Shown here piece by piece: positions 31,432 to 47,390 of a DNA stretch of 55,625 nucleotides. Location: NCBI GenBank assembly GCA_021794575.1, contig JAJYQO010000001.1, positions 1-55,625 on the forward strand, in the 5' to 3' direction. This stretch comes from Pseudomonadota bacterium (GTDB lineage Bacteria > Pseudomonadota > Gammaproteobacteria > Xanthomonadales > Rhodanobacteraceae). Made by a program: the position numbers and the translations under genes. The notes beneath the pieces were generated by a model. It saw only the letters and a program-made list of their open reading frames with translations. It searched no databases and was not told the DNA's origin. Within the stretch, counting starts at the first letter, position 1. Every line of letters begins with the position of its first letter.

Positions 31432-31726
31432 TGCCGGCCCCGGCCGGGCCCTGCACCGGCACCACCTGATAAAACGTTTCACCGGGTTTGATCAGACCCA
31501 GCTCGGAGCGGGCGTGCGCCTCGATGGCATGGGTGCCGGTTTTCAGATCGGCCACTTCAGCCTCGAGCAGTTCGTTGCGCTTGCGCAGACGCGCGTTGTC
31601 GGCCTGCTGGGCCTGCACCTGCGCGCGCAACGCGCGCACCTCGCGCATGCCGCCGGCGCCCCACCACAGGCGCGTCTGCAGAAAGATCGCCAGCACCAGC
31701 AGCAACAGCGCGAGCCAGCGCCACAT
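31418..31726 (-). CDS. ftsB: cell division protein FtsB
   Basis: The product has 102 residues: a single membrane helix (about 4-20) followed by a coiled coil (REVRALRAQVQAQQADNARLRKRNELLEAEV in pattern) and a short tail. FtsB joins FtsL and FtsQ in the divisome. The ATG at 31726 aligns with the short cytoplasmic start of E. coli FtsB; a GTG at 31735 directly follows the eno stop and may be used instead. eno-ftsB-ispD order is as in many gammaproteobacteria. Confidence 0.9.
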   Translation of the reverse strand: MWRWLALLLLVLAIFLQTRLWWGAGGMREVRALRAQVQAQQADNARLRKRNELLEAEVADLKTGTHAIEAHARSELGLIKPGETFYQVVPVQGPAGAGSAGH

Positions 31727-31735
31727 CGGCTGCAC

Positions 31736-33884
<2,149 letters not shown>

Positions 33885-33975
33885 ACGTTGCGATCCGGGG
33901 CGGAAGCGACGCCGTTAACCGTCATCCCGGTCAAAGAATGGCCGGGCCCACGCGTCAGGGACGGCGAAAACGACC

Positions 33976-39449
<5,474 letters not shown>

Positions 39450-39454
39450 AAGAG

Positions 39455-39540
39455 GCGGGAACTCGGGACGCGGGCAAATACAAAAAGCATTCAGGGCTAC
39501 AGCGCAAACCTTCCGCCTTCCGCCTTCCGCCTTACGCCTC
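39455..39540. repeat. heptamer-repeat remnant and CTTCCGC tandem tract
   Basis: The short gap between parE and the convergent Nudix gene holds a decayed GGGACTC-type copy (GGGAACTCGGGACGCGGG, 39458-39475) and, about 35 bases later, three tandem CTTCCGC heptamers plus a variant CTTACGC (39510-39537). Both are seven-base units, echoing the heptamer repeat in the nuo operon. They are in non-coding DNA at a convergent junction. Confidence 0.75.
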
Positions 39541-40116
39541 ACGTCGCCGCAGCCACTTCCCCGCCATGCGCCGCAGCGAGGCTTCGGCGCTTGCATCCGC
39601 TGCGATCTCGGCGATCGGGCGCCATGCCAAGTCCAGCGATTCGGCGCTGACGGCATAGCGCTCGTCCGCGCCGGCGCACACCACGTAGCGCACGTCCCAG
39701 TGCAGGTGTGCCGGATCGTCGCCGCGCGCGGGAATCGCATGGCAGTCCAGATCGAAGATACCGCCCACGACATGCAGGCCCGACAGCCCCGATTCTTCCT
39801 CGGCTTCGCGCAGCGCCACGCGCGCCAGATCGGCATCGCCATCGGCATGTCCACCCAACTGCAGCCAGCGGTCCAGTTTGCGGTGATGGGTCAGTAGCAC
39901 GCGCTTGCCGTCCGCACCGACCAGCCAGGCGGAGCCGGTGAAATGGCCGGGCGGATGCGTGCGCTGGCAGCAATCGGCATGGCTTCGGGCAAAGGCCAGA
40001 AAGGCATCGCGCACGGCTGTCTGCTCCACGCTGTCGGGCTGGTAGCGCTGCAGCGCAGCGACCAGCCGTTGCTGATCGGAAGTGATCGGGACAGAACAGA
40101 GCGGCGGCTGCTGCAT
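39532..40116 (-). CDS. Nudix hydrolase
   Basis: The product has 194 residues. The Nudix box lies at about residues 88-111: GGHADGD...REAEEESGL; the catalytic REAEEE is intact at 103-108, while the first glutamate of the canonical box is replaced by alanine. The HFTGSAWLVG and LLTHHRKLDRWLQLGGH segments are typical of a proteobacterial subgroup of unknown substrate. It is convergent with parE and divergent from the permease gene. Confidence 0.88.
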   Translation of the reverse strand: MQQPPLCSVPITSDQQRLVAALQRYQPDSVEQTAVRDAFLAFARSHADCCQRTHPPGHFTGSAWLVGADGKRVLLTHHRKLDRWLQLGGHADGDADLARVALREAEEESGLSGLHVVGGIFDLDCHAIPARGDDPAHLHWDVRYVVCAGADERYAVSAESLDLAWRPIAEIAADASAEASLRRMAGKWLRRREA

Positions 40117-40279
40117 GTGGTCTTGCTGCGCTCGGGGAGGCTCGCGTATGGTACGCCGGCGCCCGAAACGGTCAGTCGCCGTTCACTTCGCGCGCCGCGT
40201 GGTGCAGGCCCTTGGCCTGCGACGGCGACCTACCCCCCGGCGCACCCGTCCGCGGTGTTGCGCATGCATTGGAGCACGC

Positions 40280-41776
40280 ATGAACTCGTTCCGCGTCAAG
40301 CCGCTCGACGACATTCTCGCCACTGCCGAAAAGAACAGCCTCAAGCGCCAGCTGGGCGCGTTCCAGCTGACCATGCTGGGCATCGGCGCGATCATCGGCA
40401 CGGGTATTTTCGTGTTGACCGCCGAGGCCGCGCAGAAAGCCGGGCCGGGCATGATGATCTCGTTTGTCATTGCCGGTGCGGTGTGCGCTCTGGCCGCGTT
40501 GGCCTACGCCGAACTCGCGGCGATGGTGCCGGTCTCCGGCTCGGCCTACACCTATACCTATGCGGTGATGGGCGAGGTGCTGGCCTGGATGGTGGGCTGG
40601 GCGCTGATTCTCGAGTACGCCGTGTCCGCGGGTGCCGTGGCCGTGGGCTGGTCGGGTTATTTCAACGGCCTGCTGCAGTCGATCGGATGGGGGCTGCCGG
40701 AATTCCTGCGCTCCGGCCCATACGGCGGCGGCGCGTTCAATCTGGTGGCATTCGGCATCTCGCTGCTGATCACCGGCTTGCTGGTCGTTGGCACTACCGA
40801 GAGCGCATCGGTCAACGCCGTGCTGGTTCTGATCAAGGTCGCAGCATTGACGGTATTCATCGCGGTGGCCGTCCCGGCCGCCAAGACCGCCAATTTCACC
40901 CCGTTCCTGCCCACCGGCTGGGGCAGCCCGCTCAGCGGCAGTGGTCTGGGCGTGCTGGGCGCAGCGGCGTCGATCTTCTTCGCCTACGTCGGATTCGATG
41001 CCGTTTCGACGGCAGCCGAGGAAACCAGGAATCCCAATCGAAACATCCCCATCGGTTTGATCGGCTCGCTGCTGGTCTGCACCGTGTTCTATCTGCTCGT
41101 CGGCTACGGCGCGGTCGGTGCCGACGGCGCGCAGCCGCTGATCGTAAACGGCCGGGCGCTGCAGCCGGGCAGCCCGGAAATGGCCGCCGCCTGCCACGGC
41201 GTGCACAATTTGGTGTGCAGCAAGGAGGCGCTGTCGTTCGTGCTGAAGGATCTGGGCTTCCCGTCGCTCGGCAACATGGTGGCGCTGGCCGCCAGCATTG
41301 CCCTGCCCTCGGTCATCCTGATGATGATCTATGGGCAGACGCGCATCTTCTTCACCATGTCGCGCGATGGACTGCTGCCGCGGCGGCTGGCCAAGGTGCA
41401 CAAGCGCTTCCACACGCCGCATGTCATTACCCTGATCACCGGCGTCGCGGTCGCCTTTTTTTCCGCGCTGTTCCCGGTCGGTCTGCTGGCCGATGTCTCC
41501 AACTCCGGCACGCTGTTCGCTTTCGCGATGGTTTCGCTGGGAGTGCTGGTGCTCCGCTATACCCAGCCCGAGCGCAAGCGCCCGTTCCGCATCCCCAACG
41601 CGCTGGTGTGGCCGGTATGCGTCGGTGCGGTGCTGGGTTGCATCGTGCTGTTCTTCAGCCTCAGCGCATTCACCAAGTACTTCTTCCTGGCCTGGGCCGC
41701 GGCCGGCCTGGTGATCTACGCGCTCTACGGCATGCGCAACAGCGACCTGGGTCGCCGCGCCCAGGAAAACCGATAA
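40280..41776 (+). CDS. APC-family amino acid permease (CAT/YhdG-like)
   Basis: The product has 498 residues with 12 or more membrane helices. The first helix carries the APC substrate-backbone motif GIGAIIGTGIFVLT; SAYTYTYAVMGE and FFAYVGFDAVSTAAEETRNPNRNIPIG are signatures of the cationic amino acid transporter group. A roughly 50-residue external loop between helices 7 and 8 (GADGAQPL to CSKEAL) contains two cysteines. The ATG has GGAG six bases upstream. The exact substrate is unknown. Confidence 0.92.
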   Translation: MNSFRVKPLDDILATAEKNSLKRQLGAFQLTMLGIGAIIGTGIFVLTAEAAQKAGPGMMISFVIAGAVCALAALAYAELAAMVPVSGSAYTYTYAVMGEVLAWMVGWALILEYAVSAGAVAVGWSGYFNGLLQSIGWGLPEFLRSGPYGGGAFNLVAFGISLLITGLLVVGTTESASVNAVLVLIKVAALTVFIAVAVPAAKTANFTPFLPTGWGSPLSGSGLGVLGAAASIFFAYVGFDAVSTAAEETRNPNRNIPIGLIGSLLVCTVFYLLVGYGAVGADGAQPLIVNGRALQPGSPEMAAACHGVHNLVCSKEALSFVLKDLGFPSLGNMVALAASIALPSVILMMIYGQTRIFFTMSRDGLLPRRLAKVHKRFHTPHVITLITGVAVAFFSALFPVGLLADVSNSGTLFAFAMVSLGVLVLRYTQPERKRPFRIPNALVWPVCVGAVLGCIVLFFSLSAFTKYFFLAWAAAGLVIYALYGMRNSDLGRRAQENR

Positions 41777-42317
41777 CCCGCGGATCCGAGCGCCGCTCGC
41801 GCGGCCTCTTCCACGATCGACGCGTGCCCGTCGTCGTTGCAGTGCCCGTATTGCGCGAGCGAACGGGCAAGTCCGTGCGCCTGCCACGCCGCATGTTTTC
41901 TCGCGCCGGCGCAATCGGCCGCCATGCCGGTCCCCACATTGCGCCTGCTCGGCCGCAGGGCGCTAGCGTCCGCAATGCATACCATACGGTATGGTATGCA
42001 TCGAATTTGCATCGAACCGGTCACCGTAATATCAGGCAACAAGTTGATTGTATGGACTTTGTGCAAAACGGACTATCGTTGCCCGCACAACACGATTGGC
42101 ACCCGTCTGCCCCCGCGCTATGCTCGCAACCCGGAGGTTTCCATGGCAGTGGACCCCCGATGTGCGGCCCGAACGGAACGGCGATCAGCTCCCGCCCGAC
42201 CTTCGGGCCGCCTTTTATCTCCGGCCCACGCACGCGTCAGGGGAAACGCGCGATCACCATGAAAAAGCCGGTCACGCGGCCGGATGGATTGATCGTCCCT
42301 CGAGGCGAGTCCTTCGA
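41777..42317. other. 541-bp intergenic region between permease and HiPIP
   Basis: No supported gene lies here. Both flanking genes end into it (permease on plus, HiPIP on minus). It contains a 27-base palindrome (listed separately), then an AT-richer stretch (about 42001-42075) unlike the surrounding GC-rich DNA. From 42143 there is an ATG behind GGAGG, with a 39-codon frame; in another frame (about 42140-42255) third positions are GC-rich, so a decayed coding remnant is possible but not shown. Confidence 0.6.
41975..42001. promoter_or_regulatory. 27-bp palindrome, candidate operator
   Basis: Perfect 11-base arms ATGCATACCAT and ATGGTATGCAT flank a 5-base centre ACGGT. The dyad is AT-rich in a GC-rich genome and has the size and symmetry of a TetR/MarR-type operator. 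It lies nearly 200 bases past the permease stop, with no start codon of a supported gene close by. No run of T follows it, so it does not look like a terminator. Confidence 0.6.
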
Positions 42318-42659
42318 CTACTGCTTGAGGGCATACGCCGAGCACCAGCCGTTCACGCTGACCGCCTTGCCCGGAAACAACTGGCAAGGTCCCCAAGCCG
42401 CGCCGGCTGCACCCTGATAGAAGCTGCAATTGCTGCAATCCTGCGTGAGCTTGTGGTTGGGATACTTGGCCTGGCTGACCTGCGCCGTGTTCTCCGCATA
42501 ACCCAGCGCCTGGGCCGCGGGATCACTGGGACTCAGGTGCGGTGGATCGGCGGCGCGCGCGCGACGCGGCAATGCTCCCGCCACCGTGACAGCAGCCGCG
42601 GTGCCCGCAGCGATCTTCAGGAACTGGCGACGCGACCGGTCGCTGTGCGGGTTCGACAT
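42318..42659 (-). CDS. high-potential iron-sulfur protein (HiPIP), Tat-exported
   Basis: The product has 113 residues. A twin-arginine signal (SRRQFLK at 9-15, hydrophobic to about 30, cleavage near ARA-AD) precedes a mature domain of about 77 residues with the four [4Fe-4S] ligands C75, C78, C92 and C106 (CX2CX13CX13C), the HiPIP pattern. HiPIPs carry electrons in the periplasm to oxidases or reaction centres. GGAGG stands 8 bases before the ATG at 42659; an ATG 60 bases upstream is not needed. Confidence 0.93.
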   Translation of the reverse strand: MSNPHSDRSRRQFLKIAAGTAAAVTVAGALPRRARAADPPHLSPSDPAAQALGYAENTAQVSQAKYPNHKLTQDCSNCSFYQGAAGAAWGPCQLFPGKAVSVNGWCSAYALKQ

Positions 42660-42816
42660 TGGCAAACCTCCGTCGGTTGGGGAACTTCGATCAGCGGCGC
42701 ATGCTACGCCGGTCATCACGGCACGTCATGATTCGCGCTGCCTCGCCATCCGGTGCCGACAGCAACGCTTCAGCGTCGCGGCCCGGCCGGCGCGCGCAAG
42801 ATCGCCGGAAGGCCTT

Positions 42817-42825
42817 TGCTATAGT
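42817..42825 (+). promoter_or_regulatory. extended -10 promoter element for mtnBDC-gst
   Basis: TGCTATAGT is an extended -10 match, 23 bases before the mtnB start codon. No convincing -35 box is seen at the right spacing, which is common for extended -10 promoters. Confidence 0.45.
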
Positions 42826-42848
42826 CGCGACAGCAGGCGGACGATCGA

Positions 42849-43496
42849 ATGATGTCGGCAACACCTTCAAGCGCAGACCATGAACCGGTGCGCGCGCGAC
42901 TGGCGCAGTCGCTCGCCGCCGCTGCAGCCGAACTGGCACGCCGCGGCTGGACGCCGGCGACCAGCAGCAATTTTTCGGCGCGCATCGATGCCACGCGCTT
43001 CACAGTGACGGTATCCGGACGCGACAAGGGGCACCTCGGTTGCGACGATTTCATGTTGATGGATACCCAGGCCTGCGCGCTCGAAGCGCGCAAGCCCTCG
43101 GCCGAGGCGCGCCTGCATGCGCAACTGTACCGGCTGTTGCCCCGGACCGGCGCCATCCTGCACACCCATTCGCTGACGCAAACCGTGGCTTCGCGTCACT
43201 TCGCCGCCGCCGGCAGCGTGCGGCTGGCCGGCTACGAACTGATCAAGGCGCTGGCCGGCCATGACACGCACGAGCAGGATCTGGTGTTGCCGATATTCGC
43301 CAACAGCCAGGAAATGGCCGCGATCGAGCGCGATGTACAGACATGGCTGGACGCGGGCCACCCCCTGCATGCCTACCTGATCAGCGGGCACGGGCTGTAC
43401 GCCTGGGGCCGCGACGTCGATGAAGCCATGCGTCACATCGAAGCCATCGATTTCATGCTCGCCTGCGAGCTCGAACTGAGGAAACTGCCCGCATGA
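42849..43496 (+). CDS. mtnB: methylthioribulose-1-phosphate dehydratase
   Basis: The product has 215 residues of the class II aldolase/adducin family and dehydrates 5-methylthioribulose-1-phosphate in the methionine salvage pathway. The zinc-binding HTH is at H105/H107 ([11 protein letters not shown]) with a third histidine in [16 protein letters not shown] near residue 41 and SGRDKG bind phosphate. Two overlapping ATG codons (42849, 42852) occur. Its stop overlaps mtnD by 4 bases, beginning a coupled operon. Confidence 0.95.
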   Translation: MMSATPSSADHEPVRARLAQSLAAAAAELARRGWTPATSSNFSARIDATRFTVTVSGRDKGHLGCDDFMLMDTQACALEARKPSAEARLHAQLYRLLPRTGAILHTHSLTQTVASRHFAAAGSVRLAGYELIKALAGHDTHEQDLVLPIFANSQEMAAIERDVQTWLDAGHPLHAYLISGHGLYAWGRDVDEAMRHIEAIDFMLACELELRKLPA

Positions 43497-44053
43497 GCCG
43501 ACTGCGCATCTTCGAGGAAACCCAGCCGCTGCAGCCGTTGAGCAGCCTGCACGATCATGCGGCCATCGCCCGCGAGCTGGCTGCCGCCGGCGTGCGCTTC
43601 GAGCGCTGGCGCGCCGGCCATCCGGTCACGCCGGGCGCCGGCCAGGACGAAGTGATCGCCGCCTACCGCGGCGACATCGATCGCCTGATGGCCGAAGAAG
43701 GCTATCGGGCGGTCGACGTGATCAGCCTCGCGCCCGACCATCCCGACCGCGAGACCCTGCGCAAGAAGTTCCTCGACGAACACACCCATGCCGAAGACGA
43801 GGTGCGCTTCTTCGTCGCCGGCTCGGGGCTGTTCTCACTGCATCTGGGAACGCGTGTCTACGAGGTGCTGTGCGAACAGGGTGACCTGATCGGTGTGCCC
43901 GACGGCACTCGGCACTGGTTCGACATGGGTCCGACGCCCTCCTTCGTGGCCATCCGCCTGTTTACCAACGCGGCCGGCTGGGTGGCGCAATTCACGGGCA
44001 GCGACATCGCCCTGCGCTTCCCGCGCTACGAACCCGGCCAGGCCGCCGCATGA
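43493..44053 (+). CDS. mtnD: acireductone dioxygenase
   Basis: The product has 186 residues and a cupin fold. It uses iron to oxidise the acireductone to the 2-keto precursor of methionine and formate (with nickel, an off-pathway reaction). The metal ligands H97, H99 and E103 ([13 protein letters not shown]) and H141 (GTRHWFDMG) are present. It is coupled to mtnB and mtnC by ATGA overlaps. Confidence 0.96.
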   Translation: MSRLRIFEETQPLQPLSSLHDHAAIARELAAAGVRFERWRAGHPVTPGAGQDEVIAAYRGDIDRLMAEEGYRAVDVISLAPDHPDRETLRKKFLDEHTHAEDEVRFFVAGSGLFSLHLGTRVYEVLCEQGDLIGVPDGTRHWFDMGPTPSFVAIRLFTNAAGWVAQFTGSDIALRFPRYEPGQAAA

Positions 44054-44781
44054 CAGGCGCACCCGCGCCCGGCATTGTCCTCACCGACATCGAAGGCACC
44101 ACCAGCGATATCCGGTTCGTGCAGCAGGTGCTGTTTCCCTATGCGCGCCGGCGTCTGCCGGCATGGATCGCGGCGCACGCAAACGAACCCGAAGTCGGGC
44201 GCTGGCTCGATGCGGCAGCGCGCGAGGCGGGGTTGGCCACGCCCGCCGCGCGCGACACGGTCGTCGAGGCGCTGCTGGCCTGGATCGACGCCGATCGCAA
44301 GTCCACCGCGCTGAAGGCGTTGCAGGGCATGATCTGGCGCGAAGGCTACGCGGCCGGCGATTTCGTAGCGCACGTCTACCCCGATGTGGAACCGGCGCTG
44401 CGCGCCTGGCGCGCACGCGGCCTGCGCCTGTTCGTGTATTCCTCCGGTTCGATCGAAGCGCAGAAACAGTTCTTCGCGCACAGCGCGGCCGGCGATCTGA
44501 CGCCGCTGTTCGACGGTTATTTCGACACCGAAACCGGCCCCAAGCGCGAGGCCGCCTCCTACACGCGCATCGCACGCGCGATCGGCACGGCGCCGCAGGC
44601 CGTGCTGTTCCTGTCCGACATCGAGGCCGAGCTGGATGCGGCGCACAGCGCCGGCATGCAGACCACGCAACTGTGCCGCCCGCCTGCCGTCTGTGCGGCC
44701 ACATGCAGGCACCCCTGCGCGCACGACTTCACCGCCATCGCGCTGCCCTCTGCGCAACGTCTATCAAGGCCAACGCCATGA
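44050..44781 (+). CDS. mtnC: enolase-phosphatase E1
   Basis: The product has 243 residues, a HAD phosphatase that enolises and dephosphorylates 2,3-diketo-5-methylthiopentyl-1-phosphate. HAD motif I is D13-I-E15-G-T-T, motif II is VYSSGS, and motif III/IV are K in [11 protein letters not shown] and [12 protein letters not shown]. The C-terminal part after GMQTTQL has four closely spaced cysteines, an odd but family-tail position. It is coupled on both sides by ATGA overlaps. Confidence 0.94.
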   Translation: MTGAPAPGIVLTDIEGTTSDIRFVQQVLFPYARRRLPAWIAAHANEPEVGRWLDAAAREAGLATPAARDTVVEALLAWIDADRKSTALKALQGMIWREGYAAGDFVAHVYPDVEPALRAWRARGLRLFVYSSGSIEAQKQFFAHSAAGDLTPLFDGYFDTETGPKREAASYTRIARAIGTAPQAVLFLSDIEAELDAAHSAGMQTTQLCRPPAVCAATCRHPCAHDFTAIALPSAQRLSRPTP

Positions 44782-45383
44782 AGCTCTATCTCAGTCCCAC
44801 CTCGCCGTTCGCGCGCAAGGTCAAGGTCGCGCTGCTCGAGAAAGGTGCGCCGGCCGCCTTCGAGGAAGTGCGCGTCGATCCCTGGGCCACGCCGCCCGAG
44901 CTGACCGCAGCCAATCCGCTGTCGCAGGTGCCGACCCTGGTCACCGACCGCGGCGAGGCAATCGGCAACAGCGACACCATCCTGGCCTGGATCGAGCGCC
45001 GCTTTCCGCAGCCGTCGCTGCTGCCGACCGACGCAGCCGCGCTGACCCGCGCGCAGGCCGTCGCCGCGATCGCGCAGGGCCTGATCGAGACCACGGTCGG
45101 GGTCGTGCTGGAACGCCGGCGCCCGCCGGAGCAGCAATCCAAGGCGATGCTCGATCGCCGCCTCGTCACCATCCAGCGCACGGTGCCCGCGCTGGCGCAG
45201 CGTTTCGATCGCGCTCGCGAGCACTTCCACCACGACGGCATCGGCGTCGCCTGCGCCCTGGCCTATCTGGACCTGCGCCTGCCGGAATGGGATTGGCGCA
45301 CCGCGGCGCCCACGCTGGCCGAGTGGCAAGTCTGGGCCGAGGCGCGCGCGTCGATGCGAGCCAGCGCGCCGCCGGCCGGTTAG
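44778..45383 (+). CDS. glutathione S-transferase
   Basis: The product has 201 residues. The N-terminal thioredoxin-like domain has SPTSPFARKVKVALLEKG, the cis-proline of LSQVPTLVTD and GNSDTILAWIE (glutathione-binding S/D); the C-terminal all-helical domain ends with GVACALAYLDLRLPEWDW. It is most like the YibF-type bacterial GSTs. Its ATG overlaps the mtnC stop by 4 bases, so it is part of the methionine-salvage transcript; whether it has a role there is unknown. Confidence 0.9.
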   Translation: MKLYLSPTSPFARKVKVALLEKGAPAAFEEVRVDPWATPPELTAANPLSQVPTLVTDRGEAIGNSDTILAWIERRFPQPSLLPTDAAALTRAQAVAAIAQGLIETTVGVVLERRRPPEQQSKAMLDRRLVTIQRTVPALAQRFDRAREHFHHDGIGVACALAYLDLRLPEWDWRTAAPTLAEWQVWAEARASMRASAPPAG

Positions 45384-45421
45384 GCCATCCCGGTTGCATT
45401 CGGACGCTCACCCCTACCCCC

Positions 45422-45522
45422 ATTCGCGCTGAGCGTAGCTGTCCGCAGGGCAGCGAAGTCGAAGCGCCCTGCGAGCGTGCTTCGACTGCGGCCGCTACGC
45501 GGCCTACGCTCAGCACGAACGG
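45422..45522. repeat. nested inverted repeat, REP/BIME-like
   Basis: Outer arms GCTGAGCGTAG (45428-45438) and CTACGCTCAGC (45504-45514) enclose inner arms AGTCGAAGC (45457-45465) and GCTTCGACT (45479-45487); a third pair GCAGGGC (45445-45451) and GCCCTGC (45466-45472) offers an alternative stem. The flank CAGCACGAACGG belongs to the widely dispersed GAAGC/ACGAACGG type of palindromic repeat seen in many proteobacteria. It directly abuts the tandem array, whose core it shares, and may be its origin. Confidence 0.8.
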
Positions 45523-45938
45523 AGAGTGGTCGGACCTCTGCGCGGTCTGCGCTCAGCACGAACGGATGGTGGTTGGACCTCTGCGCGGCCTGCGCTCGGC
45601 ACGAACGGAGAGTGGTCGGACCTCTGCGCGGTCTGCGCTCGGCACGAACGGATGGTGGTTGGACCTCTGCGCGGCCTATGCTCGGCACGAACGGAGAGTG
45701 GTCGGACCTCTGCGCGGTCTGCGCTCAGCACGAACGGAGAGTGGTTGGACCTCTGCGCGGTCTGCGCTCAGCACGAACGGAGAGTGGTTGGACCTCTGCG
45801 CGGCCTACGCTCGGCACGAACGGATGGCGGTTGGGCCTCTGCGCGGCCTATGCTCGGCACGAACGGAGAGTGGTTGGACCTCTGCGCGGTCTGCGCTCAG
45901 CACGAACGGATGGTGAACGGGTCGCTGCGTAAGCGGTC
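45509..45938. repeat. ten tandem 43-bp repeats
   Basis: The core CTC(A/G)GCACGAACGG begins at 45509, 45552, 45595, 45638, 45681, 45724, 45767, 45810, 45853 and 45896, always exactly 43 bases apart; a decayed copy is at 45943. GGACCTCTGCGCGG is the second constant block. Two unit types (GAGAGTGGTCGG and GATGGTGGTTGG) alternate in the first five units, suggesting growth by 86-base dimers. No unit contains a stop in the forward direction and 43 is not a multiple of three, so several long open frames cross the array; these are artefacts, not genes. Confidence 0.95.
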
Positions 45939-45996
45939 TACGCTCAACATCAACGGTTGGCGATCTGCTGCGCGACGCGAAACCCGCGCGACGCCT

Positions 45997-46623
45997 TCAC
46001 CCGACCGCATGCCGCGTCGCCAGTGTCTCGGCGACTGCACCCAGACCCAATCCGCGCGCGCGCAGCAGCACGATCAAGTGATAGATCAGATCGGCCGCCT
46101 CGCCCCGCAGCGCGGCATCGTCCTCGGCGACCGCGGCGAGACTGGTTTCGACGCCCTCCTCGCCCACCTTTTGCGCGATGCGGCGCAGGCCGCCCTCGAA
46201 CAGGCGCGTGGTGTAGCTGTCGGCCGGCCGCTCGCGTTCGCGCCGCGCGACCAGGGCATCGAGCCTCCCGAGGAAGGCCAGCGCCGGCGCCGCGGCATCG
46301 CCGAAGCAGCTGTCGGTGCCGCGATGGCAGGTCGGGCCGACCGGATCGGCCAGCAGCAGCAGGCTGTCGGCGTCGCAGTCGGCGTGCATCGAGACCAGCT
46401 TGAGGACATGCCCCGAGCTCTCGCCCTTGGTCCACAGGCGCTGTCTGCTGCGGCTGTAGAAGGTCACCAGGCCGCCGGCCAGCGTCTGCGCCAGCGCCGC
46501 GCGGTTCATGTAGCCCAGCATCAGCACGCGGCCGTCCATCGCGTGCTGGACCACCGCGGGCAGCAGCCCGTCGCCCTTGTCCCAGGCGAGCCGCTCGGGG
46601 TCGAAGTCGATTGCAACGGTCAT
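45997..46623 (-). CDS. hisIE: bifunctional phosphoribosyl-AMP cyclohydrolase / phosphoribosyl-ATP pyrophosphatase
   Basis: The product has 208 residues and carries steps 2 and 3 of histidine synthesis. The N-terminal HisI domain has the zinc/magnesium motifs [21 protein letters not shown] and [12 protein letters not shown]. The C-terminal HisE domain has [25 protein letters not shown] and [14 protein letters not shown]. The ATG overlaps the hisF stop by 4 bases. It is the last gene of the operon. Confidence 0.96.
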   Translation of the reverse strand: MTVAIDFDPERLAWDKGDGLLPAVVQHAMDGRVLMLGYMNRAALAQTLAGGLVTFYSRSRQRLWTKGESSGHVLKLVSMHADCDADSLLLLADPVGPTCHRGTDSCFGDAAAPALAFLGRLDALVARRERERPADSYTTRLFEGGLRRIAQKVGEEGVETSLAAVAEDDAALRGEAADLIYHLIVLLRARGLGLGAVAETLATRHAVG

Positions 46624-47390
46624 GGCCGCACCTCGATGCCGGCCTGCGCCAGCGTCCGCTTCAGCTCGGGAATGGCGATGCTGCCGGCGTGGAAGACGCT
46701 GGCCGCCAGCGCACCGTCGACGTCGGCGTCGCGAAAGACCGCGACGAAATGGGCCATCGCGCCGGCGCCACCCGAGGCCACCAGCGGCACCCGGCAGACG
46801 GCACGCGCCGCACACAGTTGATCGAGGTCGTAACCCGCGCGCACACCATCGCTGCCCATGCAGTTGAGCACGATCTCGCCGGCGCCGCGACGCTGCGCCT
46901 CGACGATCCAGTCCAGCGTGCGTCGCGGCAACGCCTCGGTGCGTGCGGGGTCGCCACTGTTGCGGCGCACACGCCACTCGCCGTCGGCGTCGCGCAGGCT
47001 ATCGATGCCGACCACCACGCACTGCACGCCGAACGCGGCGGCTAGCTCGTCGATCAGCGCCGGCCGCTCCAGCGCGGGCGAGTTGACCGAGATCTTGTCG
47101 GCGCCGGCGTGCAGCACCGCGCGTGCGTCCTCGACGCCGCGGATGCCGCCGGCGACGCAGAACGGAATATCCAGCTCGCGCGCCACGCGCGCGACCCAAG
47201 CGACATCGACGCGGCGCCCTTCGGGGCTGGCGCCGATGTCGTAGAACACCAGCTCGTCGGCGCCGGCGTCGCGGTAATGCCGCGCCCGTTCGACGATGTC
47301 ACCCATGTCGACGTGATCGCGGAAGCGCACGCCCTTGACCACGCGCCCCTCGCGTACATCGAGGCAAGGAATGATGCGCCGGGTCAACAT
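46620..47390 (-). CDS. hisF: imidazole glycerol phosphate synthase subunit HisF
   Basis: The product has 256 residues, a TIM barrel that uses ammonia from HisH to close the imidazole ring. The catalytic D11 is in [13 protein letters not shown]130 in the [12 protein letters not shown] segment (usual VAIDA position), with GGIRGVEDA and [10 protein letters not shown] phosphate loops. The ATG (47390) has only a poor ribosome site but overlaps the stop of the short upstream frame 47384-47554, so coupling probably starts it. Its first codons are duplicated upstream (see that entry). Confidence 0.96.
   Translation of the reverse strand: MLTRRIIPCLDVREGRVVKGVRFRDHVDMGDIVERARHYRDAGADELVFYDIGASPEGRRVDVAWVARVARELDIPFCVAGGIRGVEDARAVLHAGADKISVNSPALERPALIDELAAAFGVQCVVVGIDSLRDADGEWRVRRNSGDPARTEALPRRTLDWIVEAQRRGAGEIVLNCMGSDGVRAGYDLDQLCAARAVCRVPLVASGGAGAMAHFVAVFRDADVDGALAASVFHAGSIAIPELKRTLAQAGIEVRP

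Larger units (their letters stand above)
45384..45996. other. 613-bp convergent intergenic region (repeat-filled)
   Basis: The gap between the GST stop and the hisIE stop is almost entirely occupied by the nested inverted repeat and the 43-bp array. The remaining bases (45384-45421 and 45957-45996) hold nothing I can identify, and no simple hairpin-plus-T terminator is seen. The repeat block may separate the two converging operons. Confidence 0.7.

Noticed and set aside
41975-42001. Attachment site or transcription terminator
   Set aside because: No integrase, tRNA end or T-run is near; the simple dyad fits a protein-binding site better.
42021-42233. Minus-strand 70-codon frame in the permease-HiPIP gap
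   Set aside because: There is no ribosome site and no recognisable motif, and it spans the AT-rich stretch without coding character.
45477-45932. Long open frames across the 43-bp repeats, on both strands
   Set aside because: The unit has no forward stop codon and is not a multiple of three, so several frames stay open at once. The translations are low-complexity repeats with no ribosome site.
45509-45938. CRISPR array
   Set aside because: Units are 43 bp and nearly identical throughout; there are no unique spacers and no cas genes nearby.
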